DNA of 14,599 nucleotides from Planctomycetales bacterium (GTDB taxonomy: Bacteria > Planctomycetota > Planctomycetia > Planctomycetales > Planctomycetaceae), in the NCBI GenBank assembly GCA_020050375.1, contig JAGVKR010000708.1, forward strand, positions 1 to 14,599, given 5' to 3'. Below are positions 6,722 through 13,637 of the stretch, in pieces. The notes under the pieces are model-generated. The model did no database searches and had not been told where the DNA came from. It saw only the letters and a program-made list of their open reading frames with translations. The first letter of the stretch is position 1. Every line of letters starts with the position of its first letter. The position numbers and the translations under genes are program-made.

Positions 6722-6949
6722 ATGGCAAAGAGGAATCCCGATCTGGCCGATCGGCTGACGGAGCTTGCAGAAAAGGCCGGCGACGGAGAACTCTCGTCGA
6801 CAGACCAGTTCCACCCGGAGAGTCGGCACGAGCGTAAACGCACAAGGCGCGGCCTCTTGTCCCGGCGTGCCGGGACCCCGACGTCTGCGGGACGTCGCGG
6901 CCAACCGGCGGCGGGGCCGCAGAGAGGTCAGTTTAGAGAGTGGAAATGA
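6722..6949 (+). CDS. Doubtful small ORF or gene remnant
   Basis: 76 codons from an ATG at 6722. The first part MAKRNPDLADRLTELAEKA...GELS has a coding look and faintly recalls small proteins with a LAEKANEGELTPEER-type helix. From about residue 39 the frame runs into the dispersed repeat (6838-6900) and becomes Arg/Gly/Pro-rich. It may be the 5' remnant of a gene cut by the repeat. The resemblance is from memory and weak. Confidence 0.22.
   Translation: MAKRNPDLADRLTELAEKAGDGELSSTDQFHPESRHERKRTRRGLLSRRAGTPTSAGRRGQPAAGPQRGQFREWK
6838..6900. repeat. Dispersed intergenic repeat, copy 2
   Basis: It pairs with 4882-4940 in the same orientation: 24-nt block at 6838-6861 and 14-nt block at 6874-6887. 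Between them lies the hairpin CCCGG-CGTG-CCGGG (6861-6874). Two GACGTC palindromes (in GACGTCTGCGGGACGTC) form a second potential stem. This is a REP-like structure. The two copies bracket the RhuM-PIN-AbrB module. Confidence 0.7.
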
Positions 6950-6988
6950 GAATGAGGGACCAGGGATCTTGAAGGAGGATCAAACGGC

Positions 6989-7075
6989 ATGCGACTTTAT
7001 TTCACAAAGCGCACGGTTCTGGAAAAGACGCGGCGTCTTCGTCTGTGCGGCCGTGCGCGGAGTCGGGAAAATTGA
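6989..7075 (+). CDS. Possible 28-residue basic peptide with strong ribosome binding site
   Basis: An AGGAGG at 6973-6978 lies ten bases before an ATG at 6989. The frame runs 28 codons to TGA at 7073-7075. The product (begins MRLYFTKRTVLEK) carries ten Lys/Arg residues and one Cys and has no membrane segment. No promoter is evident. It may be a leader or small protein, the relic of a lost gene, or chance. Confidence 0.22.
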   Translation: MRLYFTKRTVLEKTRRLRLCGRARSREN

Positions 7076-7092
7076 TGGGGGAAGCCAAGTGG

Positions 7093-7118
7093 GGAGTGCG
7101 GAATTCGGAGTGCGGAAT
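7093..7118. repeat. Duplicated 12-mer in a period-7 context
   Basis: GGAGTGCGGAAT occurs at 7093-7104 and 7107-7118, spaced 14 nt, twice the period of the array that follows at once. It looks like a diverged edge of the same heptanucleotide tract. Confidence 0.55.
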
Positions 7119-7126
7119 GGCGGAAG

Positions 7127-7245
7127 TTGGATGTTGGATGTTGGATGTTGGATGTTCGATGTTCGATGTTGGATGTTGGATGTTGGATGTTGGATGTTGG
7201 ATGTTGGATGTTGGAAGTTGGATGTTGGAAGTTGGATGTTGGATG
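7127..7245. repeat. Heptanucleotide minisatellite (TTGGATG), 17 tandem units
   Basis: There are 17 uninterrupted 7-nt units: 13 exact TTGGATG, two TTCGATG (7155-7168), and two TTGGAAG (7211-7217, 7225-7231). The 21-nt superperiod gives the same repeating heptapeptide (WMLDVGC cyclically) in all three plus frames and contains no stop, so it creates long false ORFs. No spacers are present, so it is not a CRISPR array. Confidence 0.95.
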
Positions 7246-7253
7246 TTCGCGTC

Positions 7254-7691
7254 TCACGCATTGTCGCATCCTCGCCGCTCGCCGCGCTTCGCCAGTTCGC
7301 CGGGGATGCCATCACACAGGATCTCTCCGCCGTTTCGCAGCTCTGTCGCTCTGTTCTCTGCCGCGCCGACTTGCGTCACACTCGGCTGCGCCTCGCGGCT
7401 AAACAGTTCTTTGGCGTTTGCGGTTATCCGCCCAGTCACCGATCCACCTGACTCCGGTTCAAAAAATAACTCAACTGACCAAATTATCAGCCCTATGATT
7501 ATCAGCAGGACCGACCCGGCGATTCGTACGGAACCCGATCTGCAGTCGAATCTTCCGACGCAAATCGGGACACTGGAGTCCGGAAAAACATCGTTCACGC
7601 AGTGTTTGGGGCATTTGTCCGATCGAAGTTCATTCGTGTCAATGACTTCCGCCGACGCCCCAAATTTCGGCCGCGCGGGCGCAGATCCCAT
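7254..7691 (-). CDS. Doubtful ORF with one membrane-like segment
   Basis: 145 codons. A strongly hydrophobic stretch SVLLIIIGLIIWSVELFF (about 60-77) would make a single membrane helix. The rest is polar without a recognised domain. No ribosome binding site precedes the ATG, whose upstream region is the stem-loop at 7695-7726. The 3' end touches the minisatellite edge. It could equally be chance in a slightly AT-richer stretch; I do not recognise it. Confidence 0.2.
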   Translation of the reverse strand: MGSAPARPKFGASAEVIDTNELRSDKCPKHCVNDVFPDSSVPICVGRFDCRSGSVRIAGSVLLIIIGLIIWSVELFFEPESGGSVTGRITANAKELFSREAQPSVTQVGAAENRATELRNGGEILCDGIPGELAKRGERRGCDNA

Positions 7692-7694
7692 CGG

Positions 7695-7726
7695 AAGGGG
7701 GCAAATGCTCGGTTTCGAGCCCCCTT
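7695..7726. other. Stem-loop, terminator-like on the plus strand
   Basis: Outer arms AAGGGG (7695-7700) and CCCCTT (7721-7726) enclose an inner stem GCTCG (7707-7711), loop GTTT, CGAGC (7716-7720), with a 6-nt bulge. TT follows to give a TTTT run on the plus strand. There is no plus-strand gene upstream for it to terminate, so its role is open. Confidence 0.35.
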
Positions 7727-7838
7727 TTCAATCCTCACTTTGTTCTGCGCTTTCCAGACGAATTTCCAGATTCGCACCGCGAGGCTCGGCAGACGGTTCG
7801 CGCACGGCGATGCACCGCGGACGAAGCCCTATCAGCGT

Positions 7839-7924
7839 GTTGAAAAAGGGGGACAGGCACCGACCGCTACGCCAAAATCGCGAGGAGCATCCGTGTGTGT
7901 CGGAGCCAGTCCCCGTTTTTCAAC
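7839..7924. repeat. 86-bp imperfect inverted repeat (MITE/REP-like)
   Basis: Two 26-nt arms (7839-7864 and 7899-7924) match at 23 of 26 positions as inverted repeats, each starting GTTGAAAAA at its outer end and containing GGGGAC. A 34-nt spacer separates them. There is no coding capacity. The A/T runs at the outer ends mean that transcripts leaving dinG would meet a hairpin with a U-run, so it may also act as a terminator. Confidence 0.7.
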
Positions 7925-7940
7925 AGCCAGCTATGCGCAA

Positions 7941-7958
7941 ATCCCGGGACGCCGGGAT
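7941..7958 (-). terminator. Hairpin directly after the dinG stop
   Basis: A perfect 7-bp stem ATCCCGG/CCGGGAT with a 4-nt loop lies one base beyond the dinG stop codon. Only a short TT follows on the minus strand, so on its own it is a weak intrinsic terminator; the inverted repeat beyond it may help. Confidence 0.4.
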
Positions 7959-7959
7959 G

Positions 7960-9963
7960 TCACCGATCGATCACAACCTCGCACTCCGGCAGGCTGTCGA
8001 GGAACATTTTGCCGTAGCGTTTCGTGCGGACGCGCGGGTCGAGGATCACGACCTGGCCGGTGTCGGTTTTCGTGCGGATCAGGCGGCCGAAGCCCTGCTT
8101 CAGTTTGATGATCGCCTCGGGAACCTGGTACTCCATGAAGGGAACGCCGCCGCGGGCTCGGATCGCCTCCAGCCGCGCTTCGAGCAGCGGGTGATCGGGG
8201 ACGCTGAACGGGAGCTTGGCGATGATCACGTTCTGCAACGCCTCGCCCGGCACGTCGACTCCCTGCCAGAAGCTGTCGGCGCCGAACAGCACGCCGCGCG
8301 GGTCGGTGCGGAAGCGTTCGAGCATCATTGTCCGCGGAACCCCTTCGGACTGGCTGTAGAGCGCGTAGCGGTTTTGCGTGAACCAGCTCGACAGCCGGCG
8401 GGCGCAGTTGTCGAGCATCTTGTAGCTCGTGAAGAGGACAAAGGCCCGTCCCTCGGTCTGCGCCACGTACTTTTTGATGCGCTCGCAGACGGCCGCTTCG
8501 TAATCGGCGGGAGCGGTGCTGGGGTCGGGCATGGTCGCGGGAAGAATCAACCGCGCGTTCTCGCGGAAGTTGAACGGGCTTCCCAGCTTCTTTTCGAGCG
8601 AGCGATCGAGCCCCAGCCGATTGCGGATGAAGTCGAAGCTCTGGCCGCCGACCGCCAGCGTGGCGCTCGTGAGAATCACCGTGGGGACTTCGTTGAACAA
8701 TTGCTCGCGGAGCACCGGGCCGACTTCGATTGGAGCCGACAGCAGCTCGACCCGTTCTCGTTTTCGGCCCGTGACCTCAATCCAGTAGACCGAATCTTTG
8801 ACGCTCTGCTTGAGCCACGAAGCGAGCGACGTGGCGAGCAGAATGCAGCGATCGGAGGCGGCGGTCAGCTCGATTTTGTCTTCCTCTTTTTCGATCCCTT
8901 TCGCGAAGACAGTGATCGACCGGGCCAGGCCCATCAGCGGTTCGCAGAGATCGACGTCGATCTGCGGCGGGGTCTGAAGCCGGCCGTTGGGAGGGCTTTT
9001 CGTTTCGCGCCAATGGCGCACGGCCTCGAACAGCTCCTGCGCGACGTGCCGCAGGTCGCTGACCAGCTTTTGCCCTTCGACGTGATTGTGATGCTTCAGC
9101 AGGCCGCGCTGCGTCCGCTCGTTGTAGAGCTTGCCGAACAGGTATTCGATCTGGCCGCTGGTGATTTTCAGACCCAGGTGATCGGCGGCCACCTGCTCAA
9201 CGGTGTGCGCTTCGTCAAACACCACGACGTCATAATCGGGCAGAATGCTGACTCCCTCGCGGCGGAGGGCCAGGTCGGAGAAGAACAGCGCGTGGTTGAC
9301 GATCAGCAAATCGGCGTTTGCGGCTCGCCGACGCGCCTGAAAATAGTAGCAGTCGTTGTAGGTCGGGCACTTTCGCCCCAGGCAGTTGCCGTGGTCGCTC
9401 TGGACCTCGTCCCAGACGTCGGGGAGCGCCTTGAAGTCGAGCGTCGCGCGGCTGCCGTCGGTCGTGACCTTCGACCAGCGGGCGATGTCCTTCAACTGAT
9501 CGATCTGCTGCGCCGTCGTGAAAATGGCGCTGGCCCGCTCCATGGCTCCTTTCAGCCGCCGCAGGCTGATGTAGTTCCCTCGTCCTTTGACGAGCACTGC
9601 CGAGAATTCGACGGGCAATACCGAGTTGAGAAACGGGATGTCGCGCCCCGTGAGCTGCTCCTGCAGGCTGATCGTGTGCGTCGAGATGACGATCCGCGTC
9701 CGTTTTTTTTCGCCCGTTTCGGGATCGCGATCTTCGCGCTCTCCCTGCCGGGCCGTTGCCGCGAGGATCGTCGGGACGAGATAGGCGAAACTCTTGCCGA
9801 CGCCGGTTCCCGCTTCGACGACAAGATGCGACTTCGAGGCGATCGCCTCGGCGACGGCATCGGCCATCGCGAGTTGCTGCGGTCGCGACTCGTAGCTCTT
9901 CAACCGCTGTGCGATCCGCCCCTGGGCGCCCAGGACCGATGCGGGAGTGAGGGGAAGGGTCAA
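7960..9963 (-). CDS. dinG: DinG/XPD-family ATP-dependent DNA helicase
   Basis: 667 residues of a superfamily 2 helicase acting on DNA repair or replication intermediates. Walker A AGTGVGKS is at 51-58, DEAH at 250-253, and the C-terminal motifs DSFWQGVDVPG and QGFGRLIRT complete the core. Three Cys (194, 199, 205) sit where the XPD-type iron-sulfur cluster binds, but the place of the first ligand (normally a GRGNYLC-type motif) reads GRGNYISLRRL, with Ile/Ser and no Cys. The start is TTG at 9963, chosen because GGAAGG lies eight bases before it, it is three bases after the phosphatase stop, and homologous-looking sequence (RIAQRLKSYESRPQQ) begins soon after. The first internal ATG would lose that conserved region. 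Last gene of the operon. Confidence 0.9.
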   Translation of the reverse strand: MTLPLTPASVLGAQGRIAQRLKSYESRPQQLAMADAVAEAIASKSHLVVEAGTGVGKSFAYLVPTILAATARQGEREDRDPETGEKKRTRIVISTHTISLQEQLTGRDIPFLNSVLPVEFSAVLVKGRGNYISLRRLKGAMERASAIFTTAQQIDQLKDIARWSKVTTDGSRATLDFKALPDVWDEVQSDHGNCLGRKCPTYNDCYYFQARRRAANADLLIVNHALFFSDLALRREGVSILPDYDVVVFDEAHTVEQVAADHLGLKITSGQIEYLFGKLYNERTQRGLLKHHNHVEGQKLVSDLRHVAQELFEAVRHWRETKSPPNGRLQTPPQIDVDLCEPLMGLARSITVFAKGIEKEEDKIELTAASDRCILLATSLASWLKQSVKDSVYWIEVTGRKRERVELLSAPIEVGPVLREQLFNEVPTVILTSATLAVGGQSFDFIRNRLGLDRSLEKKLGSPFNFRENARLILPATMPDPSTAPADYEAAVCERIKKYVAQTEGRAFVLFTSYKMLDNCARRLSSWFTQNRYALYSQSEGVPRTMMLERFRTDPRGVLFGADSFWQGVDVPGEALQNVIIAKLPFSVPDHPLLEARLEAIRARGGVPFMEYQVPEAIIKLKQGFGRLIRTKTDTGQVVILDPRVRTKRYGKMFLDSLPECEVVIDR

Positions 9964-9966
9964 CTC

Positions 9967-11724
9967 TCACGCCTTCCGATGAAAACAGATCAGGCAGATG
10001 TCGTCGCGCTGCGCCTGACCGTCGCAGAAAGCTTCGACGTCGCTGACGATCGCCTCTCCGAGCCGTTCCGCCTGCGGTGGAGCGGTTTTAGCAAACGCCA
10101 TCAGCCGCGTATTGCCGTACAACTCGTTGGCTTTGTTCATGGCTTCGGTCACGCCGTCGGTGAACATCGCCAGCGAATCGCCCGGTCCGATCTTCGTTCT
10201 GGCCTGGGTGTATTTCGTGCTCGAGTCGATCCCCAGCGGGAGCGAAGTGACCTTGGTCGCCAGCAGCTCCACATCGCCTTTGTGAGTCCTGAGCAGGGGC
10301 GGCAGATGACCGGCATTGACCACATCAACGGTGTGCGCCTTGGGATCGAGCACGGCGAACGCGAGCGTGATGAACCGATGCCCCAGGCCGCTCGCACAAA
10401 CCGCCGCGTTGAGCCCGGCCATGGCGTCGGCGGGCGTCGGCTTCGACAGCAATTCGTAACGGGCATCAGCGTACACGCGGGCCATCAGCAATGCGGCGGG
10501 AACCCCTTTGCCTGCGACGTCACCGACGCTGACGGCCACCCTTCCGCCGGGGAGCATCACGTAATCGAAGAAGTCCCCACCGACGCTCTGGGCCGCTTCG
10601 TAATAGTCGAAGAACTCGTACCCGGCGACCTTGGGCCGGTCTTTCGGCAGGAACCCGAGCTGAATCTGCGTGGCGAAATCGAGATCGCGCTCCAGATCGC
10701 GCTGGCGGAGCGCGGCGACGTGCAACTGGGCGTTCTCGAAACCCAGCGTGGCCTGGGCGGCGACGCTGGCCAATACTTCGAGATCCTCCTCCGTGAACTG
10801 CAAGGCGCTGTCGAGCGTGTCGACTTGAATCGCGCCGATCGCTTCGCCCGAAAGCGCCACCAGCGGCGCGCACATCACCGAACGGATCCGCAGGTTGGCG
10901 ATGCTTTCACTGAGGCTGAACCGGCTGTCGGACGCCGCGTCGGCGCTCAGAATCGCCCGCGCCTTGTTCATCGCCTCTTTCAGGATCGTCGTGCTCAGGC
11001 GGCTCGATTCCTCCATGTTCTCGCGACGCATCCGCATCGCCTTGATCTGCAATTGCCCGCTCGAAGGGTCTTTCAAAACGATGAACCCGCGATCGGCATG
11101 CGGCAAAATCTTGAACAGGCTCTCCAGAATTTTCGGCAGGACTTCTTCGGCCTTGAGCGTCCGCGCGAGGTTCTGGCTGATTTCCATCACCGCCCGAAGC
11201 TTGGCTTCCGGACGGACGGCGATGCGGGGATGCATTCCAACCGAGACATCGAGCGACGTGATGATCGACGAACTGTCGGATTCGTCGTCCTGCAGCACCG
11301 GCTGCTCGAACGCGCCCGTTTGTCGTTGCGGTCCGGACAACGAGGACAGGTCGGGAATCGTGGGCGCCCGTCCGCTGGAGGCCCCGGCTCCTCTGGCGGG
11401 AGCGGGATACGCGGGCGTGTCGCCGGGTGGCGGCGCCCCCTGGTAGAACCGCAGGACGACCTCACACACGCGCAGCTCGTCGCCGTCCCTCAATTCTGTC
11501 CGCCCCTGAATCCGCTCGCCGTTCACGAGCGTGCCGTTTCGGCTTCGGAGGTCTTCGACAAAATACGTCCCGTGACTTTCGAGGATCTGCGCGTGATTGC
11601 GGCTGACGGCGGCGTTGTCGAGCACGATCTGGCACGAAGGATGGCGCCCCATCACCATCCGCTCGCCCAAGAGCTCCAGCAACTGTCCCGGACAGCTTCC
11701 CTTGATGACTTTCAATACGGCCAC
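9967..11724 (-). CDS. FHA-GAF-SpoIIE (PP2C-type) phosphatase, cytoplasmic signalling protein
   Basis: 585 residues in three domains. An N-terminal FHA domain (about 5-95) has GRHPSC (Arg27), VSRNHA (Ser41, His44) and SRNGTLVNG (63-69), the phosphothreonine-binding signature. After a Pro/Ser-rich linker, a GAF domain (about 180-335) contains DRGFIVLKD and RSVMCAPL. A SpoIIE/PP2C-type Ser/Thr phosphatase (about 365-583) has metal-binding Asp in VGGDFFDY (384, 387), GDVAGKG (402), FTDGVTE (523) and RDDI (574-575). All catalytic positions look intact. The predicted role is to dephosphorylate partner proteins under control of a GAF-sensed signal while the FHA domain docks to a phosphorylated protein, possibly the adjacent kinase (inference). 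The start is GTG with AGAGGA eight bases upstream, 19 nt after the kinase stop. The dinG TTG is three bases downstream. Confidence 0.93.
   Translation of the reverse strand: MAVLKVIKGSCPGQLLELLGERMVMGRHPSCQIVLDNAAVSRNHAQILESHGTYFVEDLRSRNGTLVNGERIQGRTELRDGDELRVCEVVLRFYQGAPPPGDTPAYPAPARGAGASSGRAPTIPDLSSLSGPQRQTGAFEQPVLQDDESDSSSIITSLDVSVGMHPRIAVRPEAKLRAVMEISQNLARTLKAEEVLPKILESLFKILPHADRGFIVLKDPSSGQLQIKAMRMRRENMEESSRLSTTILKEAMNKARAILSADAASDSRFSLSESIANLRIRSVMCAPLVALSGEAIGAIQVDTLDSALQFTEEDLEVLASVAAQATLGFENAQLHVAALRQRDLERDLDFATQIQLGFLPKDRPKVAGYEFFDYYEAAQSVGGDFFDYVMLPGGRVAVSVGDVAGKGVPAALLMARVYADARYELLSKPTPADAMAGLNAAVCASGLGHRFITLAFAVLDPKAHTVDVVNAGHLPPLLRTHKGDVELLATKVTSLPLGIDSSTKYTQARTKIGPGDSLAMFTDGVTEAMNKANELYGNTRLMAFAKTAPPQAERLGEAIVSDVEAFCDGQAQRDDICLICFHRKA
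9972..9977 (-). promoter_or_regulatory. Ribosome binding site deciding the TTG start of dinG
   Basis: GGAAGG on the minus strand, eight bases before the TTG, within the last codons of the phosphatase gene. A GTG at 9970 is in another frame and is not used by dinG. Confidence 0.5.
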
Positions 11725-11732
11725 GGTTGACG

Positions 11733-11738
11733 TCCTCT
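11733..11738 (-). promoter_or_regulatory. Ribosome binding site deciding the GTG start of the phosphatase
   Basis: AGAGGA on the minus strand, eight bases before the GTG at 11724, in the short gap after the kinase stop. The GTG start places the first FHA strand correctly. Confidence 0.6.
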
Positions 11739-11743
11739 AAAGA

Positions 11744-13396
11744 TCATTCATTGTCGCGCTGTGGCCCGGTCTCCGGATGCGGGCCTTCCAGCAGGTTCTG
11801 CCATTCCTGATTCAACTCACTATCGATCTCCTTATGATTGCGCAACAGCGTATCGTCGAAAAGCGATTTCATCCGCCCGTCGAGCTTTCCGTAAAGAGAG
11901 AGCGACCTGACCTTTTCGATCACGATCTGCGACGCCTGGTATTCTCCGCGGTGGTGGAGGATGAACGCCTGTCCCGCCAGACCGAAGGCGCGAAACTCGG
12001 CGTCCGATTCGCCCGCCAAGTTGTTGAACAATGCGTCGGCCTCGTCAAACCGCCGCTTGGCGAGATGGAGCATCGCCAGTTGCTTTCGGGCCGAGCTCTG
12101 AAAGATTGCGTTGGACGGATGATAGTCGATCACTTTCTGCCAGGCCGGCTCGCTGGTCTTGAGGTTCATCGCATGGATGTACTGCTTCGCGGCCGAATCC
12201 ATATCCTGCGTCGAATCGGGCTTCGCTGGCACATCGAAAGGATTCGGCTCGCGCACCAGCCATCCAACGCCGGCCGACGCCGCGCCGGTCGCCAGTGCCA
12301 GCAGAACGAGGATCCAGGCCTGACTGGCCAGGGGGCGATCGGGAAGACGCCAGATTCCGGCGAGGATGCGGCCGACCGCTCCAGCGCCGGCACGCGTGTC
12401 GGCAGCCTCGTGCGCCGGTTCCTCTTCGGCGTCCGCTTCGACGTCCGCTTCCCCTTGCGTCAGCCGCTTCAGATCTTTGACGATCTCCTGCGACGTCTGA
12501 TAGCGTTTGTCCGGGTGCTTGGCCATCATCTTGTGGACAATACGGCACAAGACCGCCGGCAGATCGCCCCGCACCTGTTCCAGCCGTTCGGGTTCCTGCT
12601 TCAAATGCTGGACTGCGACCGAAAGCGCCGTTTCCCCGCGGAACGGCGGCGCCCCGGTCAGCATGTGGTAGCAGGTCACGCCGAACGAGTAGATGTCGGT
12701 CCGCGAATCGAGCTTGCGCCCGTTCACTTGCTCGGGGCTCATGTACAGCGGGGTTCCCATCGTGACGCCGACCTGCGTCAAATCGACCCGTTCGCCCGCC
12801 TGTGTGAGTTGCGCGAGCCCGAAATCGGCGACCTTCACGTCGCCGCGCCGCGTGAGCATGATGTTTTCGGGCTTGATGTCGCGGTGGACAATCCCGGCGG
12901 CATGTGCGGCTTGCAGGGCGCCGGCGACCTGCTTCATGATGTGCAGGGCCACGCCCATCTCCGGCGGACCTTTCCGCGTGACATACTCGCGCAGGTTCAT
13001 CCCCTGCACGTATTCCTGCGCGATGTAGTGCGTCCCGTTTTGCTCGCCGATCGTGTAGACCTGAACGATGTTGGGATGGCTCAGGGCGGCGGCGGCGGTT
13101 GCTTCGGTTTTGAACCGCTTGAGGTGCGTCTCGTCGGCCAGCCGCTCTTCACGCAAGACCTTGATGGCCACGTTTCGCTTGAGCGACATCTGCTCGGCGA
13201 GGAAGACTTCCGCCATTCCACCCTTGCCCAGCCGCCGCAGAATCCGGAATTCCCCCAAGGTCGTCTCGGGAATATCGTCGATCGGCTCGCTCATCGATCC
13301 CGCCGATGCGACCCCCACCGTGTCGTCCGTCGGGCGCGATGCGCCGACCGAAGACTCTGGGAGTTCCGGTCCGCGTGATGGTGGGCCTTGAGCCAT
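11744..13396 (-). CDS. Membrane-anchored Ser/Thr protein kinase (Hanks type, PknB-like)
   Basis: 550 residues. Kinase domain about 50-312: glycine loop LGKGGMAEVF (56-65), VAIK Lys79, Glu98, HRDIKPEN (171-178), DFG (191-193), GTPLYMSPEQ (214-223); all catalytic residues are present. An acidic linker (316-333) leads to one membrane segment (about 360-381, WILVLLALATGAASAGVGWL). About 165 residues beyond it lie outside the cytoplasm and contain helix pairs that look like TPR units (about 405-500, ARKQLAMLHLAKRRFDEADALF). The start at 13396 has AGGA 11 bases upstream; an ATG at 13294 (Met35) with GGCGGGA before it is a possible alternative. It is the first gene of the kinase-phosphatase-dinG unit. 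The substrate is unknown; the adjacent FHA protein is the natural candidate. Confidence 0.93.
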   Translation of the reverse strand: MAQGPPSRGPELPESSVGASRPTDDTVGVASAGSMSEPIDDIPETTLGEFRILRRLGKGGMAEVFLAEQMSLKRNVAIKVLREERLADETHLKRFKTEATAAAALSHPNIVQVYTIGEQNGTHYIAQEYVQGMNLREYVTRKGPPEMGVALHIMKQVAGALQAAHAAGIVHRDIKPENIMLTRRGDVKVADFGLAQLTQAGERVDLTQVGVTMGTPLYMSPEQVNGRKLDSRTDIYSFGVTCYHMLTGAPPFRGETALSVAVQHLKQEPERLEQVRGDLPAVLCRIVHKMMAKHPDKRYQTSQEIVKDLKRLTQGEADVEADAEEEPAHEAADTRAGAGAVGRILAGIWRLPDRPLASQAWILVLLALATGAASAGVGWLVREPNPFDVPAKPDSTQDMDSAAKQYIHAMNLKTSEPAWQKVIDYHPSNAIFQSSARKQLAMLHLAKRRFDEADALFNNLAGESDAEFRAFGLAGQAFILHHRGEYQASQIVIEKVRSLSLYGKLDGRMKSLFDDTLLRNHKEIDSELNQEWQNLLEGPHPETGPQRDNE

Positions 13397-13472
13397 GCTC
13401 GATGAATTCCTGATGCGCTACGCCGAAACCACTCATCGATCGGCTGGCGACAGCAACGACAAAGTCCCATTC

Positions 13473-13501
13473 ATCATACGTCGACCGGCCGGGAACAGCA
13501 A
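13473..13501 (-). promoter_or_regulatory. Putative sigma70 promoter of the kinase operon
   Basis: Minus-strand -35 TTGCTG (13501-13496) and -10 TATGAT (13478-13473), spaced 17 nt. The -10 matches at five of six positions and the -35 at three. It would give a leader of about 70 nt. Confidence 0.4.
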
Positions 13502-13562
13502 AGCCGCATCTGGTATGACCAACAATCTGTGCCCCGCCGAGGGACGCTCCGTTTCCCCGAAT

Positions 13563-13590
13563 TTGACTCACCCGCGCGCCCCCCTATAAT
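13563..13590 (+). promoter_or_regulatory. Strong sigma70-type promoter of the AAA+ gene
   Basis: -35 TTGACT (13563-13568) and perfect -10 TATAAT (13585-13590), spaced 16 nt. Transcription would begin near 13597, about 40 nt before the ATG. The rest of the divergent region 13397-13637 contains only the opposing promoter. Confidence 0.65.
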
Positions 13591-13637
13591 CGCAACACCC
13601 CGCATTGATCGACTCTCTCGCTGGACACCTTCCGCGC

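Larger units (their letters stand above)
6596..7959. other. Gene-poor, repeat-rich 1.36-kb stretch
   Basis: There is no convincing protein gene between the antitoxin start and the dinG stop. The region holds a dispersed repeat copy (6838-6900), a 14-nt duplicated unit (7093-7118), a heptanucleotide array (7127-7245), a stem-loop (7695-7726), an 86-bp imperfect inverted repeat (7839-7924), a hairpin at the dinG stop (7941-7958) and three weak ORFs. Large plus-strand open frames crossing it are an effect of the heptad array and of antisense to dinG. It may be a boundary between the defence island and the core operon. Confidence 0.7.

Noticed and set aside
7127..7245. CRISPR-like array
   Set aside because: Units are 7 nt, tandem and without spacers; no cas genes are in the window.
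7045..11730. A 1561-codon plus-strand open frame, one of the longest in the window
   Set aside because: It begins in the stop-free heptad array and then runs antisense to dinG and the phosphatase, both of which carry clear domain motifs. Its protein is a shadow of third-position GC bias.
11777..13378. A 533-codon plus-strand open frame
   Set aside because: Exactly antisense to the kinase, whose catalytic motifs are complete.
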